From assembly GCA_005788815.1 (NCBI GenBank), contig SYAZ01000002.1, positions 1 to 64,000 of the forward strand: a DNA stretch of 64,000 nt, written 5' to 3'. This DNA comes from Actinomycetota bacterium. GTDB lineage: Bacteria > Actinomycetota > Acidimicrobiia > Acidimicrobiales > Ilumatobacteraceae. The translations under genes were made by a program, and so were the position numbers. The notes below the pieces were generated by a model that had not been told where the DNA came from, did no database searches, and saw only the letters and a list, made by a program, of their open reading frames with translations. Positions 25,492 to 34,023 of this stretch are shown here, piece after piece (positions within the stretch are counted from its first letter, which is position 1; the number at the start of each line of letters is the position of its first letter).

Positions 25492-25815
25492 TTATCGGGA
25501 ACGTCGCACTCGAATCTCAAGAGAATCCACTTCATCTCCGACGTGCTCTTTCAATGTGGCGAGCAATTGTGCTTCGAGGAATTTCAATTGTGTTGCCCAT
25601 GCAGCATCGTCAACTTCTACAACGAGTCGTCTTTTTTCAAGACGTTTTGGAAGCACATGATCGGCGATGGGATCACCCACAATTTCTCTCCAATGAGAGA
25701 ACAGTCCTAATGCAGTGGTCTCATCAGACACCTTCATTTTGCGCAACACTTTTCCGAGCACCTCAGACAATGGTCGTGGAGCTTTGCTTGGGCTTGTCCA
25801 TTCGTCGTCACTCAT
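25492..25815 (-). CDS. dciA: DUF721 (DciA-like) replication protein
   Basis: ATG at 25815 overlaps the recF stop by four bases and gives 107 residues. The DUF721 core is clear: PRPLSEVLGKVLRKM at the N-terminus, then WREIVGDPIADHVLPKRLEKRRLVVEVDDAAWATQLKFLEAQLL with the conserved W...G......P pattern. DciA loads or activates the replicative helicase DnaB where DnaC and DnaI are absent. Position between recF and gyrB equals Rv0004. No dnaC-like gene is seen beside dnaB at 49.4 kb, which agrees with this role. Confidence 0.85.
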   Translation of the reverse strand: MSDDEWTSPSKAPRPLSEVLGKVLRKMKVSDETTALGLFSHWREIVGDPIADHVLPKRLEKRRLVVEVDDAAWATQLKFLEAQLLATLKEHVGDEVDSLEIRVRRSR

Positions 25816-26921
25816 GATTGCTCTTCCGTGTGTATTGGCTGTGTGGGAACCACTTGGCCATTTGCAATATGAATGATGCTGTCGGGGTGTGCCGCTGGGG
25901 GCAAAACGTGTGCTGTAGTGATGACAACTTGGCCGTCTGGCATATTGCGCAACAAGCTCTCGCAGCGAACGGGGTCCAGTTCGGACAACACATCGTCCAA
26001 CACCAAAAGCGGTGCTGTTCCCACCACTTCGGTAACTAATCGGTGAATACCTAGGCGAAGGGCCAAGGCCAGGGTCCGGCACTCCCCTTGTGAGGCGTGA
26101 GACTTCGCTGGCATTCCCTTGATGTGCAGAACAACATCGTCTCTATGTGGGCCAACGGTGCTCATGCCTCGGCGAATGTCGTCTTGGCGTGCTGCGGCCA
26201 ATGCGGCCACAAGACCTGGGCTACGCCATTCGGGTTCATACACAAGATCGATGGGCGTTGCTTCTGCGGCCAGAGATTCATATGCCTCACTCACAAACGG
26301 TGCGAGGCGAGCGATTAATTTTGCGCGTGCTTCGCCGAGTTGCGTTCCCTTTTGCGCGAACTGCGTGTCCCATACATCGAGGGTCATTTCAATATCTGGC
26401 GTGAGGCGACCATGCGACTGTTTCAGCAACACGTTGCGTTGCTTAATGATGCGATCCACTTCAAGACGCAACGTGTCTAGCTTTGGCGACAACGCAACAA
26501 GTGCATCATCCAACATGTCGCGTCGCACGCCGGGGCCTTCGTACACCAACTGCAAATCTGTAGGTGCAAACACTGTGGAACGCACAACGCCCAGCAAGTC
26601 GCGCACGCGACCCAGCCTTTGTTTATTCACTAATACCTTGTTGCGCCCTGCCCGGTTGATTTCGGCTTCCACCAATATTTCGCGGCCGTCGTCGTGCACA
26701 ATAACGGCGCGCAAATAAGCAGAGTCTGCGCCTTGTCGCACTAACGCGTCATTTGGTACGCCGCGAAAACTATGAAGTGTTGACAAGTAACTCATGGCTT
26801 CCGCCAAACTTGTTTTCCCTTGTGCGTTGCGGCCGATTACAGCGGTAACGCCTGGGTCTAGCTCGATGATCGCGTGTTGATACACACGAAAATCAATGAG
26901 TTCAATGCGGCGAATCACCAC
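25812..26921 (-). CDS. recF: DNA replication and repair protein RecF
   Basis: SMC-like ATPase that helps load RecA at gaps with RecO and RecR. The Walker A motif is GRNAQGKTSLAEA (K36), the signature motif SQGECRTLALALRLG, and the Walker B LLVLDDVLSELDP. Length 369 is normal. It starts 12 bases after dnaN and is translationally coupled to the DciA-like gene. Confidence 0.96.
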   Translation of the reverse strand: MVIRRIELIDFRVYQHAIIELDPGVTAVIGRNAQGKTSLAEAMSYLSTLHSFRGVPNDALVRQGADSAYLRAVIVHDDGREILVEAEINRAGRNKVLVNKQRLGRVRDLLGVVRSTVFAPTDLQLVYEGPGVRRDMLDDALVALSPKLDTLRLEVDRIIKQRNVLLKQSHGRLTPDIEMTLDVWDTQFAQKGTQLGEARAKLIARLAPFVSEAYESLAAEATPIDLVYEPEWRSPGLVAALAAARQDDIRRGMSTVGPHRDDVVLHIKGMPAKSHASQGECRTLALALRLGIHRLVTEVVGTAPLLVLDDVLSELDPVRCESLLRNMPDGQVVITTAHVLPPAAHPDSIIHIANGQVVPTQPIHTEEQS

Positions 26922-26933
26922 AGCAGCGACACG

Positions 26934-28022
26934 CTACAGACGTTGTGGCATGAGCAAGTAGAGATACGACGTGTCTCCGACTGGCTTAACGATTGCAGGT
27001 TTGTTTGGCGCACTGGTTTCGATAACAACTTCTTCGGTACCGCATGCATCAACGCCATTAGCGAGATACTCGGAGTTGAAAGCAACTGTGATGTCTTCGC
27101 CAGTGAACTGAGTGTCAATATCTTCAACACTTGTTGATCCATCGGTGAGTTGCACGGTAAGGCGAATTCCTTCCGAAGACATACGCATACGAACAGGCGT
27201 CATCTCGGAAGCAAGCACGCGTGTGCGACGTAATGCGTCGAGGAGTTCTTCACGATTAACAATTGCCGAGTTCGGATTGTTTTTCGGAATGATTGTTTGG
27301 TACGGCGGATATTCAGCATTGATGAGCCGCGTGGACAATGTCATCTTCGGTGACTGGAATGTTGCGTCAAGGTCATTAAAACGAACAGTGATTTCGTCTG
27401 ACATATCGAGAAGCCGTTGCAATTCGGCAAGTGCGCGCGCGGGAATCAGGAATGAATCCTCAGAACCCGTGTGCTCGCCTTCAATGTCGCGCATTGCGAG
27501 GCGATAGCCGTCTGTAGCAACTAAACGAATTGCTTTTCCGGTTGAGGCCAACAACACGGCAGACAAGTTGTGTTTGTTCTGGTCTGTGCTGGCTGCTTGA
27601 ACAACTTGCGCAAGAGCAGCTTTGAAGATTTCTGAATTGATGACAACTGGTTCACCAGACGGTGGTGATGAACGGGGAAATTCAATTGCGTTCAGTGTGG
27701 GAATTGTGAATTGTGAACGTTGCGCAGAAATAGTTGCGTTGTCGCCAGCGAATTCAACAGTGATTTTTCCTGAAGGCATTACGCGAACAATGTCATTCAA
27801 CATACGTGCGCTAACTAGGCACTGACCATCGGTGTCTCCGCCTACTGGCAAAACGAATTGCAACGAAATTTCGTTGTCGGTACTGGATGCAACCAGGTTG
27901 TCACCGGTGAGATTCATTTTCACACCAGACAGTGCGGGTGTGCCGGCATTTCGACTGGAGGCGATACGCGCCAATGCACCAAGTGCTTCTGCCAGGATCC
28001 CTTGTTCGCTTCTGAACTTCAT
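26934..28022 (-). CDS. dnaN: DNA polymerase III sliding clamp (beta)
   Basis: Ring-shaped processivity factor. All three clamp domains are recognisable, beginning MKFRSEQGILAEALGALARIASSRN and ending with the conserved YLLMPQRL. FPRSSPPSGEPV and LIPARALAELQRLL fit family positions. The 362-residue length is slightly below that of mycobacteria (402) and near the general norm (366). It is separated from dnaA by 286 bases that probably form part of the origin region. Confidence 0.96.
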   Translation of the reverse strand: MKFRSEQGILAEALGALARIASSRNAGTPALSGVKMNLTGDNLVASSTDNEISLQFVLPVGGDTDGQCLVSARMLNDIVRVMPSGKITVEFAGDNATISAQRSQFTIPTLNAIEFPRSSPPSGEPVVINSEIFKAALAQVVQAASTDQNKHNLSAVLLASTGKAIRLVATDGYRLAMRDIEGEHTGSEDSFLIPARALAELQRLLDMSDEITVRFNDLDATFQSPKMTLSTRLINAEYPPYQTIIPKNNPNSAIVNREELLDALRRTRVLASEMTPVRMRMSSEGIRLTVQLTDGSTSVEDIDTQFTGEDITVAFNSEYLANGVDACGTEEVVIETSAPNKPAIVKPVGDTSYLYLLMPQRL

Positions 28023-28308
28023 AGTCGTACTTTCATGCTCTGTGGTTCATTGTATGACGAAGCGATTACCGGAACCGAGAAGTGATGTATATGTTTAATA
28101 GTGGTAATAAGTGCTGTGGATTGTGGACAGCGACCGATTGAGCCTTGCGCACGTTGAAAAGGCCATGTGTACGGCGAACCCCCCATACGCACAGGTTGCA
28201 CGCTTGCAACTTGTGTAGTTGTGGAGAACCCCATAGTTGTCCCCGACCCCTCACAGGCAGTCCACATGGTCATCCCCATGAGATTCACAGGCCCGTGTGT
28301 CATCGCAA
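28023..28308. other. dnaA-dnaN intergenic region, candidate oriC
   Basis: No gene is seen in these 286 bases. TGTGG-type DnaA-box relatives occur at 28041-28049 (TGTGGTTCA), 28115-28123 (TGTGGATTG), 28122-28130 (TGTGGACAG) and 28220-28228 (TGTGGAGAA), all in one orientation. An A+T-rich stretch lies at 28086-28110. In most actinobacteria oriC is exactly between dnaA and dnaN. The boxes are weak, however, and stronger ones lie elsewhere in the window, so the assignment is by position more than by motif. Confidence 0.5.
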
Positions 28309-29670
28309 TTACGAATTCTTGATTCGTGCGGTGATGTCGGTGACAAGGTCGAAGGTCTGCTTGTCTTCGCGCATGAGGCGTTGGGTCTTGTCGACGGCAT
28401 GGATCACGGTGGTGTGGTCGCGGCCGCCGAAGAGGCGAGCAATGGCGGGGTAACTCAACTCGGTCATGTCGCGAAAGACGTACATGGCAATCTGGCGCGC
28501 AGATACCAACGGGCGCTGGCGAGACTTGCCTTTGAGGGCTTCAACACTGAATCCCATATATCCGGCAATTTCAGTGAGCATCTCTTCATCGGTGCGGTGC
28601 TTAGGGGCGGTGGCGGTCAGAAGGTCGGCCAGTTGAGTCTCGGCCATGGCAACGGTGGCGTCCTCGCGGGTGAGGTTGGCATAGGCCGTGACGCGAATAA
28701 GGGCGCCTTCAAGTTCACGAATGTTCGAGGTGATGTTGGAAGCGATGAACTCAAGAACGTCGGCTGGCAACGGGGTGTTGTCGCGCTCAGCCTTATTTCG
28801 CAAGATAGCGAGGCGGGTTTCAAGGTCTGGAGGCTGAATGTCGGTGATGAGGCCCCAACGGAAGCGGCCGCGAAGGCGATCTTCCAGGGTGGGGATGGCA
28901 TCTGGCATGCGGTCAGACGAGATAACAATCTGTTTGTTGGCTCCGTGGAGGGAGTTGAAGGTGTGGAAAAACTCCTCTTGGAGGCCTTCTTTTCCTTCCA
29001 TGAACTGAATGTCATCGATGAGCAAAACGTCCACGTCTCGGTAACGACGCTTGAAGGCTGCGGTGGTGTTTGTACGAATTGCGTCGACATATTCGTTCAA
29101 GAAAGTTTCGGTGGAGACATAGCGAACTTCGTAGTGCGCGTAGTGGTCGTGCACGTACCAACCGATGGCTTGCAAGAGGTGAGTTTTACCAAGTCCAGCT
29201 GAACCGTAAATGAACAGTGGGTTATACGAACGTGCAGGTGTCTCGGCAACGCGAAGTGCGGCAGCAAGAGCGAATTGGTTTGATGCACCTTTCACGAAGT
29301 TGTCGAAGGTATAACGAGGGTTGAGACCAACAGCCAAACCCTTGCCACTATTGGCTTTTACAGGGATTGTGTCGACGGTAGGCGCATCGACCAAGACAGC
29401 ATCGTTTTCAACAGATGGCTGGATATCGCTGATCTCGATAATGAGTTCGCGATCGCTTTCGCCGATCTCGTCGAGCGCGTCAATGACCAGCGGGCGATAA
29501 CGAGTGACAATGCGATCACGTACGTGAGCGTTCGGAACTTGCAGGCGTAATGATTCATCGTCACTTGTGAGTGCGACAACATCGTTGAAAGTGGAGTACC
29601 AAACACCTTCGGAGACTTGAGCTTTAAGGAGTTGTGCTGTTGCATTCCACACGGCTTCGTGATTGTTCAT
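28309..29670 (-). CDS. dnaA: Chromosomal replication initiator DnaA
   Basis: Binds DnaA boxes and opens the origin. Domain I is at about 1-85, followed by a short linker and the AAA+ domain (about 120-335) with Walker A GSAGLGKTHLLQAIG and Walker B VDVLLIDDIQF. The C-terminal DNA-binding domain has RQIAMYVFRDMTELSYPAIARLFGGRDHTTVIHA. The 453-residue length implies a short domain II compared with Streptomyces. It is transcribed away from rpmH, with four DnaA boxes in its upstream region. Confidence 0.98.
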   Translation of the reverse strand: MNNHEAVWNATAQLLKAQVSEGVWYSTFNDVVALTSDDESLRLQVPNAHVRDRIVTRYRPLVIDALDEIGESDRELIIEISDIQPSVENDAVLVDAPTVDTIPVKANSGKGLAVGLNPRYTFDNFVKGASNQFALAAALRVAETPARSYNPLFIYGSAGLGKTHLLQAIGWYVHDHYAHYEVRYVSTETFLNEYVDAIRTNTTAAFKRRYRDVDVLLIDDIQFMEGKEGLQEEFFHTFNSLHGANKQIVISSDRMPDAIPTLEDRLRGRFRWGLITDIQPPDLETRLAILRNKAERDNTPLPADVLEFIASNITSNIRELEGALIRVTAYANLTREDATVAMAETQLADLLTATAPKHRTDEEMLTEIAGYMGFSVEALKGKSRQRPLVSARQIAMYVFRDMTELSYPAIARLFGGRDHTTVIHAVDKTQRLMREDKQTFDLVTDITARIKNS

Positions 29671-29930
29671 TTCCGCCTCCTAAAGTCTCGTCCACAGCAC
29701 TATCCACAGGGTGTGGACGACTGGCTAGCAGATGTTGCTAGGGAATGTGACCGTAGCAGGAACTGTGGATATCCAAAAAATGAACCGGCCCCCGGCTTTG
29801 AGGGGGTGGGTATGTGTGGCGTCGGTCGCGCGCACCGTTAGCCTGTGGAGGTTGTTCGTCTCGTGCCGCTGGCACAGGAATAACCCCATAGTCCGCGCTC
29901 CCCAAAGGAGCTTGCCCCATAGGAGGCGCC
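29671..29930. promoter_or_regulatory. Divergent dnaA/rpmH promoter region with four DnaA boxes
   Basis: Two hundred and sixty non-coding bases between dnaA and rpmH. DnaA-box matches: TCGTCCACA 29688-29696, CTATCCACA 29700-29708, TGTGGACGA 29712-29720 and TGTGGATAT 29764-29772. The first and third are exact reverse complements around the second. A GC hairpin (CCCCC 29789-29793 with GGGGG 29802-29806) follows, and an AGGAGG ribosome site at 29921-29926 serves rpmH. The boxes suggest DnaA autoregulation, titration, or a part of the origin. Confidence 0.65.
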
Positions 29931-30065
29931 ATGAAGCGCACCTTTCAGCCAAATAACCGACGCAAAGCACGTAAGCACGGTTTCCGTGCACGTATGAGCA
30001 CCCGCGCAGGACGCGCCATCTTGAAGTCGCGTCGGGCTAAGGGCCGTCACCGCCTCAGCGCTTGA
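29931..30065 (+). CDS. rpmH: 50S ribosomal protein L34
   Basis: Forty-four residues: [20 protein letters not shown], then [20 protein letters not shown] and RLSA. This is the full-length, very basic L34 sequence. The ribosome site AGGAGG is placed five bases before the ATG. The stop overlaps the rnpA start. rpmH-rnpA-yidD-yidC is the standard order beside the origin. Confidence 0.98.
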   Translation: MKRTFQPNNRRKARKHGFRARMSTRAGRAILKSRRAKGRHRLSA

Positions 30066-30388
30066 TCGGCCGCATCCAGAGTCGCTCGGCCTTTGTTCGC
30101 ATCCGCGAAGAAGGTCGCCATGTCCGCTCCGGTCCCCTGTCGTGCACCATGTTGCTTGATTCCTCGCTTCTCGAACCCCAAGTGGGCTACGCCTTAGGGC
30201 GCAGCTTCGGGTCTGCCGTGCGCCGTAACCGTTTGCGCCGCCAAATGCGTGAGGTGTTGCGTCTTCGCCCCACCCCTTTGGCCCCTGGTATGTATGTGTT
30301 TGGTGCTTCTCCCAGAGCCAATGGCCTTGCCTATGCCGATGTGGAACGCCACATGGAATCACTGATTGCAAAGGGCCAAGCCCAATGA
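30062..30388 (+). CDS. rnpA: Ribonuclease P protein component
   Basis: Protein subunit of RNase P, which trims tRNA 5' ends. The start is TTG at 30062 within the rpmH stop codon region. The RNR motif appears as [18 protein letters not shown], preceded by [10 protein letters not shown]. Length 108 is typical. It overlaps yidD by four bases. Confidence 0.94.
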   Translation: MIGRIQSRSAFVRIREEGRHVRSGPLSCTMLLDSSLLEPQVGYALGRSFGSAVRRNRLRRQMREVLRLRPTPLAPGMYVFGASPRANGLAYADVERHMESLIAKGQAQ

Positions 30389-30645
30389 CCCAGTCGACAT
30401 CCCTCACCTCTTTCACAAAGCCACAAAGTCTAATGATGAAGGCAATCCGCTTTTATCAAGTAGCACGCCAAGGCCACATTTCGCCCTGTCGCTTTTACCC
30501 TTCGTGTTCTCATTACGCCGAGGAAGCCATTGGTACACATGGTTCTGCACGCGGTTTGTGGCTCACCACCCGTCGCCTCTTGCGGTGTCGCCCATTCGGA
30601 CCTTCCGGATTTGACCCCGTCCCACCCCCCAAAGGGCACGCCTAG
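30385..30645 (+). CDS. yidD: Membrane protein insertion efficiency factor YidD
   Basis: An 86-residue protein with the YidD signature [29 protein letters not shown] and the closing [17 protein letters not shown]. YidD is a membrane-associated helper of YidC insertion. The ATG overlaps the rnpA stop. A methionine at residue 17 or 18 (MMKAIRFYQ) could be the true start, since the first 16 residues are not family-like; that start would leave a small gap to rnpA. Confidence 0.93.
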   Translation: MTQSTSLTSFTKPQSLMMKAIRFYQVARQGHISPCRFYPSCSHYAEEAIGTHGSARGLWLTTRRLLRCRPFGPSGFDPVPPPKGHA

Positions 30646-30657
30646 AAAGGGCTCACC

Positions 30658-31587
30658 ATGTTTCAACCATTTGCCTGGCTCATCGACACCTTCTACGGAT
30701 GGACACATAACTACGCCATTGCTGTAGGCCTGGTGGCTTTGGCCATCATGTTGCTCATCACCCCGCTCACATTGAAGAGCACCAAGGGAATGCTGGAAAT
30801 GCAACGTTTGCAGCCCGAGATGAAAAAGCTGCAGAACCAGTACAAGGGTGATCGCCAGCGTCTCAACGAAGAGATGATGAAGCTCTATCAGGAGCACAAA
30901 GTCAACCCATTGGCCTCGTGTTTGCCTTTGTTGGCGCAGATGCCCGTGTTCATCATCATGTTCCAAGTGTTGAACGGCCTGACCCGTAAGGGCGCCGACG
31001 GCACTTTCGACCCGAAGCACCTTGAGTCGGGCTCGCAACTGTACGACGCCCTCGATGGTGCCACGAGGATGATGTCTTTTGGGCTTGATCTTGCAATTAC
31101 CCCACAAAACGCCATGAAGGCCGACTTTGTGAGTGGTATTTGGTACGCGCTTCTCGTAGTGATTTTGGGCGGGCTTTTCCTTGTGCAACAGCGCATGGTT
31201 GCTAGCCGCACCCCATCAAACGCGGGAATGTCTCCCGTGCAGGCAAAGATCATGCAGTACATGCCTGTGGCATTTGCACTGTTCCAAGTGTTCTTGCCCA
31301 CCAGTTTGGTCGTGTATTACATGACCCAAACCGTTGTGCGCATTGTGCAACAGGGCTACATCACGCGCCGCTTCTACGGAGAAGATGGTCTGGGGCGTCA
31401 AGCACAGGCTGCAAGCGCGAAGGCGCGCGACCTGAAGGACGAAGACGCTAAACCAAGCAAGCAGAAGAACGAACAATCGCAAGCACCCGCTCCTATTCAG
31501 AGCAAGAGGGTGACACCCAGCAAGAACAGGCCGACCCCTAGTGGAAAGCCGTCTCGCCCGGTTCCCCCCAGCAAGCGAAACAAGTAA
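30658..31587 (+). CDS. yidC: Membrane protein insertase YidC/OxaI
   Basis: Inserts and folds membrane proteins with or without Sec. The 309-residue protein is the short form without the large periplasmic domain. Five hydrophobic segments are visible. LASCLPLLAQMPVFIIMFQVL and KIMQYMPVAFALFQVFLPTSLVVYY are core family stretches. The cytoplasmic tail (about 255-309) is Lys/Pro/Ser rich and could contact ribosomes or the signal recognition particle. Confidence 0.94.
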   Translation: MFQPFAWLIDTFYGWTHNYAIAVGLVALAIMLLITPLTLKSTKGMLEMQRLQPEMKKLQNQYKGDRQRLNEEMMKLYQEHKVNPLASCLPLLAQMPVFIIMFQVLNGLTRKGADGTFDPKHLESGSQLYDALDGATRMMSFGLDLAITPQNAMKADFVSGIWYALLVVILGGLFLVQQRMVASRTPSNAGMSPVQAKIMQYMPVAFALFQVFLPTSLVVYYMTQTVVRIVQQGYITRRFYGEDGLGRQAQAASAKARDLKDEDAKPSKQKNEQSQAPAPIQSKRVTPSKNRPTPSGKPSRPVPPSKRNK

Positions 31588-31631
31588 CGCCGGGGTCGCC
31601 CGCGCACAACAACATAAAAGATGAGGTCATC

Positions 31632-32435
31632 ATGGAATGGGTAGAAACAACAGGAAACACACTCGAAGAGGCCAAAGAGGCCGCACTCGATCAGTTGGGT
31701 GTCGCTGAAGACGATGCCGAATTCGAGGTCGTCGACGAGCCAAAGGCAGGCCTGTTTGGTCGCACCCGCGGCGAAGCACGCGTGCGTGCACGGGTTCGCC
31801 CAGCAACACCACGCGGCAATCAGGAGCGTCGCCCCCGCAAGGAAAAGGGTGGCGAGAAGTCAGGCGAGCGTCGTGAGTCAAAGCCACGTGGCGAAGGACA
31901 AGAGCGTCGCCCTCGCCCACCACGCGAAGAACGCCCACCGCGCGAGCCACGTGAGCCCCGCGAGAAGGTAGAAGTGGACCCAGCAATTGTTGGTGAAGCA
32001 GCAGCCGAATTCTTGACCGGTCTCGTGACAGCCTTTGGCACCACGGGTTCTGTCTCTGTCAGCCGCGAGGAAGACGAGATCGAAGTGCGTGTCGACGGCA
32101 CCGAGCTTGGTCTCATGGTTGGCCCTGGTGGAGCAACATTGTTGGCCATCCAAGACCTCACCCGCGTGGCTAGCCAGCGTCGCCTCGGCGATCAGGACAC
32201 TCGTTTGCGTATCGATATCGCCGGTTATCGCGAGCGTCGTCGTGAAGCCTTGACCCGCTTTGCCCTCAAAGTGGCAGCAGAAGTCAAGGAAACAGGCTCA
32301 TCTCGCATGCTTGAACCAATGACATCAGCTGATCGCAAGATCGTTCATGACTCGTTGACTGAAGTTGAAGGCATCACCACACGTTCCGAAGGCGAAGATC
32401 CTCGCCGTCGCGTCGTGGTTGAACCAGCCGAATAA
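31632..32435 (+). CDS. jag: Jag/KhpB RNA-binding protein
   Basis: An N-terminal Jag domain (1-55, with KAGLFGRTRGEARVRARV) is joined by an Arg/Pro/Glu-rich linker (about 56-115) to a KH domain with the GPGG loop (LGLMVGPGGATLLAIQ) and an R3H domain containing RKIVH. KhpB works with KhpA in RNA binding and cell elongation in Firmicutes. The gene stands between yidC and rsmG as usual. The linker repeats basic and acidic residues and is likely disordered. Confidence 0.92.
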   Translation: MEWVETTGNTLEEAKEAALDQLGVAEDDAEFEVVDEPKAGLFGRTRGEARVRARVRPATPRGNQERRPRKEKGGEKSGERRESKPRGEGQERRPRPPREERPPREPREPREKVEVDPAIVGEAAAEFLTGLVTAFGTTGSVSVSREEDEIEVRVDGTELGLMVGPGGATLLAIQDLTRVASQRRLGDQDTRLRIDIAGYRERRREALTRFALKVAAEVKETGSSRMLEPMTSADRKIVHDSLTEVEGITTRSEGEDPRRRVVVEPAE

Positions 32436-32444
32436 CCGTATGCG

Positions 32445-33032
32445 GTGCTGTGGCATCGCTACTCTCAATGGCAGATGACTGCCTCACGCAAGACCCTTGA
32501 AGATGTGCTTCTGGCTGCTCAACGCCTAGGAACATTGGGTGATCGCCCCATTCCTGAGGTAATTGAGCACGCCCGCTATTTCGTGCAGGCACTTGAAGGC
32601 GTGACGGGATGCGTGGCAGATATTGGTACAGGAGCCGGAGTGCCTGGCTTGGTGATAGCCGTCGACCGTCCCGATCTAGACATGGTGCTGGTTGATCGGC
32701 GCGAAAACCGGATGGATGAACTGTCTCGCGGCGTCGCCTCGATGGGATTGTCGGACCGAGTGCGAGTGCTGATTGAAGATGTGGAAACCATGGGAAGCTC
32801 CCTTAAGCACGCCGCACAATTCGATGCAGTGGTGTGTCGAGGGTTTGGTCCACCCGACCTCACGGCGAGGCTCGCTCGAGCCCTCCTAAAAAACGGAGGA
32901 AGGCTAGTGGTGTCAGAACCACCCCTTTTTGACCCTTCTCGATGGCCCGAAGACCTCCTCCAGAGGACCCATTTTGGGGCCCCGGAATACCTCCAGGGCG
33001 TAGTAGTCCTGACTGCAACCCCTGAAAAATAA
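32445..33032 (+). CDS. rsmG: 16S rRNA (guanine-N7) methyltransferase RsmG
   Basis: Methylates G527 of 16S rRNA; its loss gives low-level streptomycin resistance in other bacteria. The SAM-binding site is VADIGTGAGVPGLVIAV with VLVDRRENRMDEL, followed by the RGFGPPDLTARLA segment. The GTG at 32445 gives 195 residues, a little short; an ATG at 32475 is possible. It lies ten bases after jag and before the parS sites. Confidence 0.9.
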   Translation: MLWHRYSQWQMTASRKTLEDVLLAAQRLGTLGDRPIPEVIEHARYFVQALEGVTGCVADIGTGAGVPGLVIAVDRPDLDMVLVDRRENRMDELSRGVASMGLSDRVRVLIEDVETMGSSLKHAAQFDAVVCRGFGPPDLTARLARALLKNGGRLVVSEPPLFDPSRWPEDLLQRTHFGAPEYLQGVVVLTATPEK

Positions 33033-33042
33033 GGACTCCATA

Positions 33043-33060
33043 ATGTTTCACGTGAAACAT
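33043..33060. promoter_or_regulatory. parS: parS site 1
   Basis: ATGTTTCACGTGAAACAT, a perfect 18-base palindrome containing the universal parS core TGTTTCACGTGAAACA. ParB, encoded 1 kb away, binds here to start the partition complex. It begins ten bases after the rsmG stop. Confidence 0.97.
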
Positions 33061-33082
33061 GGGCGAGAGTAAAAACCTTCAG

Positions 33083-33100
33083 ATGTTTCACGTGAAACAT
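33083..33100. promoter_or_regulatory. parS: parS site 2
   Basis: A second exact copy of ATGTTTCACGTGAAACAT, 40 bases after the first, roughly four helical turns, so both sites face a similar side of the DNA. Confidence 0.97.
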
Positions 33101-33124
33101 TCCCCGACAGGCCCTCCTGATGAG

Positions 33125-33142
33125 ATGTTCCACGTGAAACAT
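33125..33142. promoter_or_regulatory. parS: parS site 3, one mismatch
   Basis: ATGTTCCACGTGAAACAT, one base away from the two perfect copies (T to C in the left arm), 42 bases after site 2. Two DnaA-box relatives follow at once: CTATCCACC 33149-33157 and TTTTCCACA 33160-33168. All lie in the parA upstream region. Confidence 0.93.
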
Positions 33143-33228
33143 GTAGTCCTATCCACCAGTTTTCCACAGGCCGCACCTATGATGACGGGTATCGCATCCC
33201 ATTGCTGTCGAGCAGGAGAGAGAATTCC

Positions 33229-34023
33229 ATGAACGGTTCTGACACGGTTGTCTTGGCCATTTCGCTCCAAAAGGGCGGTGTGGGCAAAACCACAACGGCC
33301 ATCAACTTAGGTGCTGCACTGGCCGAGTTGGGCTTTCGAACATTGATTATCGACCTTGACCCTCAAGGCAATGCATCCTCTGGGCTCGGCATTCACCCCC
33401 CTGACGATGCGCCCACAATCGCTGATGTCTTGCGTCGCGAGGAAACCCTTGACTCCATTGTGGAACCAACGGCCGAGAAGAACTTGTTTGTTGCTCCGGC
33501 GCCAACTGGCCAGATGTTGGCCGAAGTGGAAGCTCAATTAGTAGCCGAGATGTTCCCGCAGCCACGCCTGAAGGATGCTATCGACGCGGTGCGCGATGAT
33601 TGGGATTACATCTTGATGGACTGCCCTCCTACCCTGGGTCGCCTTACTGTCAATGCGTTCATGGCAGCTGATGCCATCTTGGCTCCCGTGCAGTGCCAAT
33701 ACTTTGCACTTGAAGGCTTGCGTGATCTCAGCGAAGTGGTGAAGCAAGTACGTGCCGCGCTGAACCCGGACCTTGAAATTGCCCATTATCTATTGACGAT
33801 GAGCGAAGGAACCAAGAAATTGTCGCAAGAAGTAGAGAGCGAATTGCGCAATGCCTTCGGCAAAAAAGTATTTAATGCTGTTATTCCGTACAACGTCAAA
33901 CTCGCCGAGGCACCATCTATGCAGCACAGTGTTTTGAAGCACGCCAGTACATCAAAAGGCGCAAAGGCATATCGTGCAGTAGCAAAGGAGTTGAGTAATG
34001 GCCGAAAAGCGAAAACTAGGTAG
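33229..34023 (+). CDS. parA: Chromosome partitioning ATPase ParA (Soj)
   Basis: Deviant Walker ATPase that moves the ParB-parS complex along the nucleoid. K15 and K20 stand in LQKGGVGKTTTAINLG; DLDPQGNASSGLG and MDCPPTLGRLTVNA are the other family motifs. The ATG at 33229 follows AGGAGAG at 33213-33219; an in-frame ATG further upstream lacks this. The gene overlaps parB by 26 bases. Confidence 0.96.
   Translation: MNGSDTVVLAISLQKGGVGKTTTAINLGAALAELGFRTLIIDLDPQGNASSGLGIHPPDDAPTIADVLRREETLDSIVEPTAEKNLFVAPAPTGQMLAEVEAQLVAEMFPQPRLKDAIDAVRDDWDYILMDCPPTLGRLTVNAFMAADAILAPVQCQYFALEGLRDLSEVVKQVRAALNPDLEIAHYLLTMSEGTKKLSQEVESELRNAFGKKVFNAVIPYNVKLAEAPSMQHSVLKHASTSKGAKAYRAVAKELSNGRKAKTR

Noticed and set aside
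25812-26082. Longer start for the DciA-like protein, up to 26082
   Set aside because: The added part overlaps recF and is not DUF721-like; the ATG at 25815 in the recF stop is the natural start.
28297-29202. A 301-codon plus-strand frame opposite dnaA
   Set aside because: Fully inside dnaA, Gly/Val rich as expected from an antisense frame, no recognisable domain and no ribosome site.
32576-33142. Minus-strand frame with repeated MFHVKH/MFHVEH words
   Set aside because: The repeated words are translated parS palindromes; the frame is otherwise the shadow of rsmG.
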